Shown here: positions 44,337 through 64,000 of the stretch, piece after piece
Layout of the letters: every line of letters starts with the position of its first letter
Numbering within the stretch: the first letter of the stretch is position 1
Source of the DNA: Rhineura floridana
Taxonomy: Eukaryota; Chordata; Lepidosauria; Squamata; Rhineuridae
Reading direction: 5' to 3'
DNA length: 64,000 nucleotides
NCBI RefSeq assembly: GCF_030035675.1
Contig: NC_084486.1
Coordinates: forward strand, 94,363,027-94,427,026
Notes under the pieces: generated by a model
Seen by the model: the letters and a program-made list of their open reading frames with translations, nothing else
Told to the model about the DNA's origin: nothing
The model's database searches: none
Position numbers and translations under genes: made by a program

Positions 44337-44548
44337 GCACTAAGTCATGGTCCCATCAGCACAAGGATTTCTGCTTGCACAAGGGACTTTCCCCCTCCCC
44401 CTGCATACCTCCTAAATCTGTTCTAGGGGTTCCCCCAACCCCCTGAAACACATTTGGGGACAGCATGGAGGAGCAGAAAGGGGAAGTCCTGTTGCAAAAG
44501 CATAAATCCTTGTGCTGACGGGACGTGTCACTTGGATACCACCCAATG
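44337..44548. mobile_element. Fold-back MITE
   Basis: CATCAGCACAAGGATTTCTGC on the left is inverted on the right as GCATAAATCCTTGTGCTGAC. Same family as 51764-51940. Non-coding. Confidence 0.6.
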
Positions 44549-45606
44549 CTTCTCTTACCGAAGCTATTACTCCTTTAAACAGAACTCTTCTAGACATCAG
44601 GACCCAATTACTTTCTTTCCCTGGACTTCCTTGAGATGTCAGCAGTAAGTGGCTAAACGAGGAGTTGGGGAATAACTCCACACATTGAGTGAAAATCCAA
44701 CAATTGTGAAGCAGCTCCTAACACATCATTCATAAATGCTCCAATGAACCTCTCTAGGTTATACTCCAAATAGTAGGCATAACCCTTCTGTTTCTGTAAA
44801 ATAGTAAACTTGTAGCTTTCAGCTTTGAAGTGGTGATGGCTTTTTAATAAAAGCAATCCTTCAGACTCTTCCGGCTCTCTTTTTGTCTCTTCACTTTATG
44901 CACAAAAATATTTTCAGCAATAGGAGAAAGGATGGGATGTGGTTGGCTTTCTGAATGTTAACAACTGTTGGATATTTTTATAAAATCATTCCAATTTATA
45001 AACAGTTATGTGGACACTTTCACTGCTAACTCATCTCTAGCGCTCTGTTCGCACAGATTATAGTGACAATACACTTCTATTTGTAACTTCAGTGGCTGTT
45101 GATTCAGATAGTATTAGCGGCTACCAATACAATACTTTCATCTTTAAACAGAAAATAAACATTGATGCACGCTATCCAATGCAAGGAGCTGATCCACAAA
45201 GAAAAAGATCCAGCCAGCCTTTTACAAGGAGAACAAAACATGAGCCATATTGCAACACACACACACGCACCCTACCTCATTCCAGGGCAGATAAATGCAA
45301 GATTTTAAGACTGCTGTGCTCGTTAGCCAAGAGACAACTTGGATGAGAAAGGAAGAACTAAATGCCATTCCAAGTCATTGTGTCTTGAATGAATGCATGT
45401 GCAATCAACAAGTTCTGAAAGGCTTGCTAAGCAGTTAGAACCAAGGGCAAAGTCAGATGCAAACGTGTGTATTGCATATATGCCAGTGTTTGCAGGAATA
45501 CAGTACCATATGCAGTGTGAAATGGAGACAATTGTTTGTAAAAGTGGGAAGCCCCAAGGGTCCTAGGCTGCCTAGTTCTCACACGTCCACTTCAGGCTTT
45601 ATGGTG

Positions 45607-45612
45607 TTTATT
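45607..45612 (-). terminator. DNAJB11: Candidate DNAJB11 polyadenylation signal
   Basis: AATAAA on the minus strand, about 1.2 kb after the DNAJB11 stop codon; the first such hexamer that I find downstream. Motif only. Confidence 0.3.
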
Positions 45613-46795
45613 GCTGCCAACATACTTGTCATGTAAAACATGAATTGGCCCTATGGTTTCCAAGAAGGCTACAGGAGTATCTTGGCTTAAATCAGTTGCA
45701 TAAAATGCAAAAACTAAATTTGTTGAACCAGAGGCTAGGGAGGAAGTTTTTTATACAGTTCTTTGGAAGAAATGGGAAAAGCAGCAGTGGCTGTGTAAAG
45801 GTGGATATAGGGGAGTACATTTCTATTTCGATGCATGGCTCAAATTGTCTATCAGCAACAAGGCTCTTTGTTTGTGAGTCTTATCTCTACCACCCCACAG
45901 GACAAAGGGTAAGCCATTTCTATCCAGGTGTTGAAACTAATTGCTATGCCTGCAGGACTGCATAGCCTTTGCTTGCTGGAGTGTCTGTTTACAAAACCAC
46001 ATATTACAAATCCATTACACATTCACTAGCCTATAAAGGAAATTCAGTGTAGGTAACAGCTGCCAATCTTGAGAGATGCATAGTAAGCTGCCAAACTTTC
46101 ATGGGCAGCTTCACATATTGTAGCAGTGCTTGTGAAGACCTAAATGCAAAAGTGGGTAGTGGCAAAGACTACAGTACACTTCCACAGTATAAACAGGAAG
46201 CATCTGGACAGTTATCAGAACCCTAAAGAGAGGACAATGCAGATAACAATGGAAATTTGCAGAGATAAGGGTCTCTCATGCCTCAAATCTATTAGAATGA
46301 TAGGTAAGAGGATTAGGTGTTTACAAAAATCAGGACAGTGAGGAAATATTTTTACCAATAGTTTCCAAATTGGACCCAAAAATCAAAATGTTAACAGCAA
46401 AGGACCCTTGTGGTTAAATGTCTGAAACAGAGGTGATACCAAGCAAAACAGAGGGACTGTGAACGAGTTATGAAAATTCACTCAGTGGGGCAAGAAAAAG
46501 TAACATCAAAATATATTTTAAAACCAGAATTTCAACGTGGTATTTGAATTGAAATGCCTCACATTTCTCAACTGCTGGAGCCTGACTGCTCCAGATAGAG
46601 CACCAGTTGTGTCGCTAATAAGGAAATTTCTTTTACCGTCTTCTGATCTGTCCCCGAATTACCCTCACTATTTGTAAAAATAGAAGTCTCAGCAGTCACT
46701 CCAACACCCCTCAGCTTTGTTCTACAACGCCCAGAAGTCTGCAGTTTACAGCACTGATTTCACTCATCTGCAACAAAGTTCATTTGTCACCAATC

Positions 46796-64000
<17,205 letters not shown>

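Larger units (their letters stand above)
42596..46795. other. Convergent region: PROCR 3' side and DNAJB11 3' UTR
   Basis: Holds the PROCR 3' UTR at the left (no clear AATAAA seen), a BovB-tail fragment, a fold-back MITE at 44.34 kb and the DNAJB11 3' UTR at the right. The remainder is A/T-rich with no exon that I recognise. Confidence 0.6.

Noticed and set aside
44653-44856. Minus-strand frame near the DNAJB11 3' side, considered as its last exon
   Set aside because: The true last exon, ending SVQKVYNGLQGY, is at 46796-46860; this frame has no match to the protein.

Overview
The window is vertebrate nuclear DNA, most likely from a squamate reptile (lizard or snake). This rests on the mixture of repeats: a 5S-rRNA-derived SINE (10.64 kb), tRNA-headed SINEs with BovB-type tails (4.73 and 26.23 kb), a BovB/RTE LINE fragment with a clean target-site duplication (17.24 kb), CR1/L2-type LINE 3' ends ending in (ATAAA)n, many palindromic hAT-like MITEs, and both Ty1/copia and Ty3/gypsy LTR retrotransposons. 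No bacterial-style genes, CRISPR arrays or RNA genes were seen.

Three host genes are supported, all by exon-level matches with splice sites and reading phase. (1) PFKL, liver-type 6-phosphofructokinase, minus strand: exon 1 (18475-18580) in a GC-rich promoter island, exon 2 (8784-8857), exon 3 (6709-6786); the rest of the gene lies to the left of the window. (2) PROCR, endothelial protein C receptor, plus strand, complete in four coding exons (33521-42595, 231 codons), with a TATA-like box at 33419. (3) DNAJB11 (ERdj3, an ER-lumen Hsp40 co-chaperone), minus strand: coding exons 2 to 10 (63677 down to 46796); only the signal-peptide exon is outside. PROCR and DNAJB11 are tail to tail, and PFKL and PROCR are head to head across about 15 kb.

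Layout: 1-18.6 kb is PFKL and its repeat-rich introns, including an inverted-repeat pair split by a LINE (2.03-3.92 kb) and a five-unit minisatellite carrying an octamer motif (3.99-4.73 kb). 18.6-33.4 kb is intergenic and holds an old broken copia copy (22.7-25.6 kb, minus) and a young copia copy (26.65-30.22 kb, plus) that is flanked by 125-bp direct repeats. 33.5-42.6 kb is PROCR, whose first intron holds a 1.9-kb LINE fragment with a 12-bp target duplication. 42.6-46.8 kb is intergenic plus the DNAJB11 3' UTR. 46.8-64 kb is DNAJB11, whose third intron contains a nearly whole chromodomain Ty3/gypsy element (55750-61442) with a 5-bp target duplication.

The three genes do not form a pathway: glycolysis, coagulation receptor and ER folding are unrelated. 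Their interest lies in the gene order, since the human orthologues are on three different chromosomes (21q22.3, 20q11.22 and 3q27.3). No new biological system was found; the most unusual structures are the long direct repeats around the young copia copy and the octamer minisatellite.
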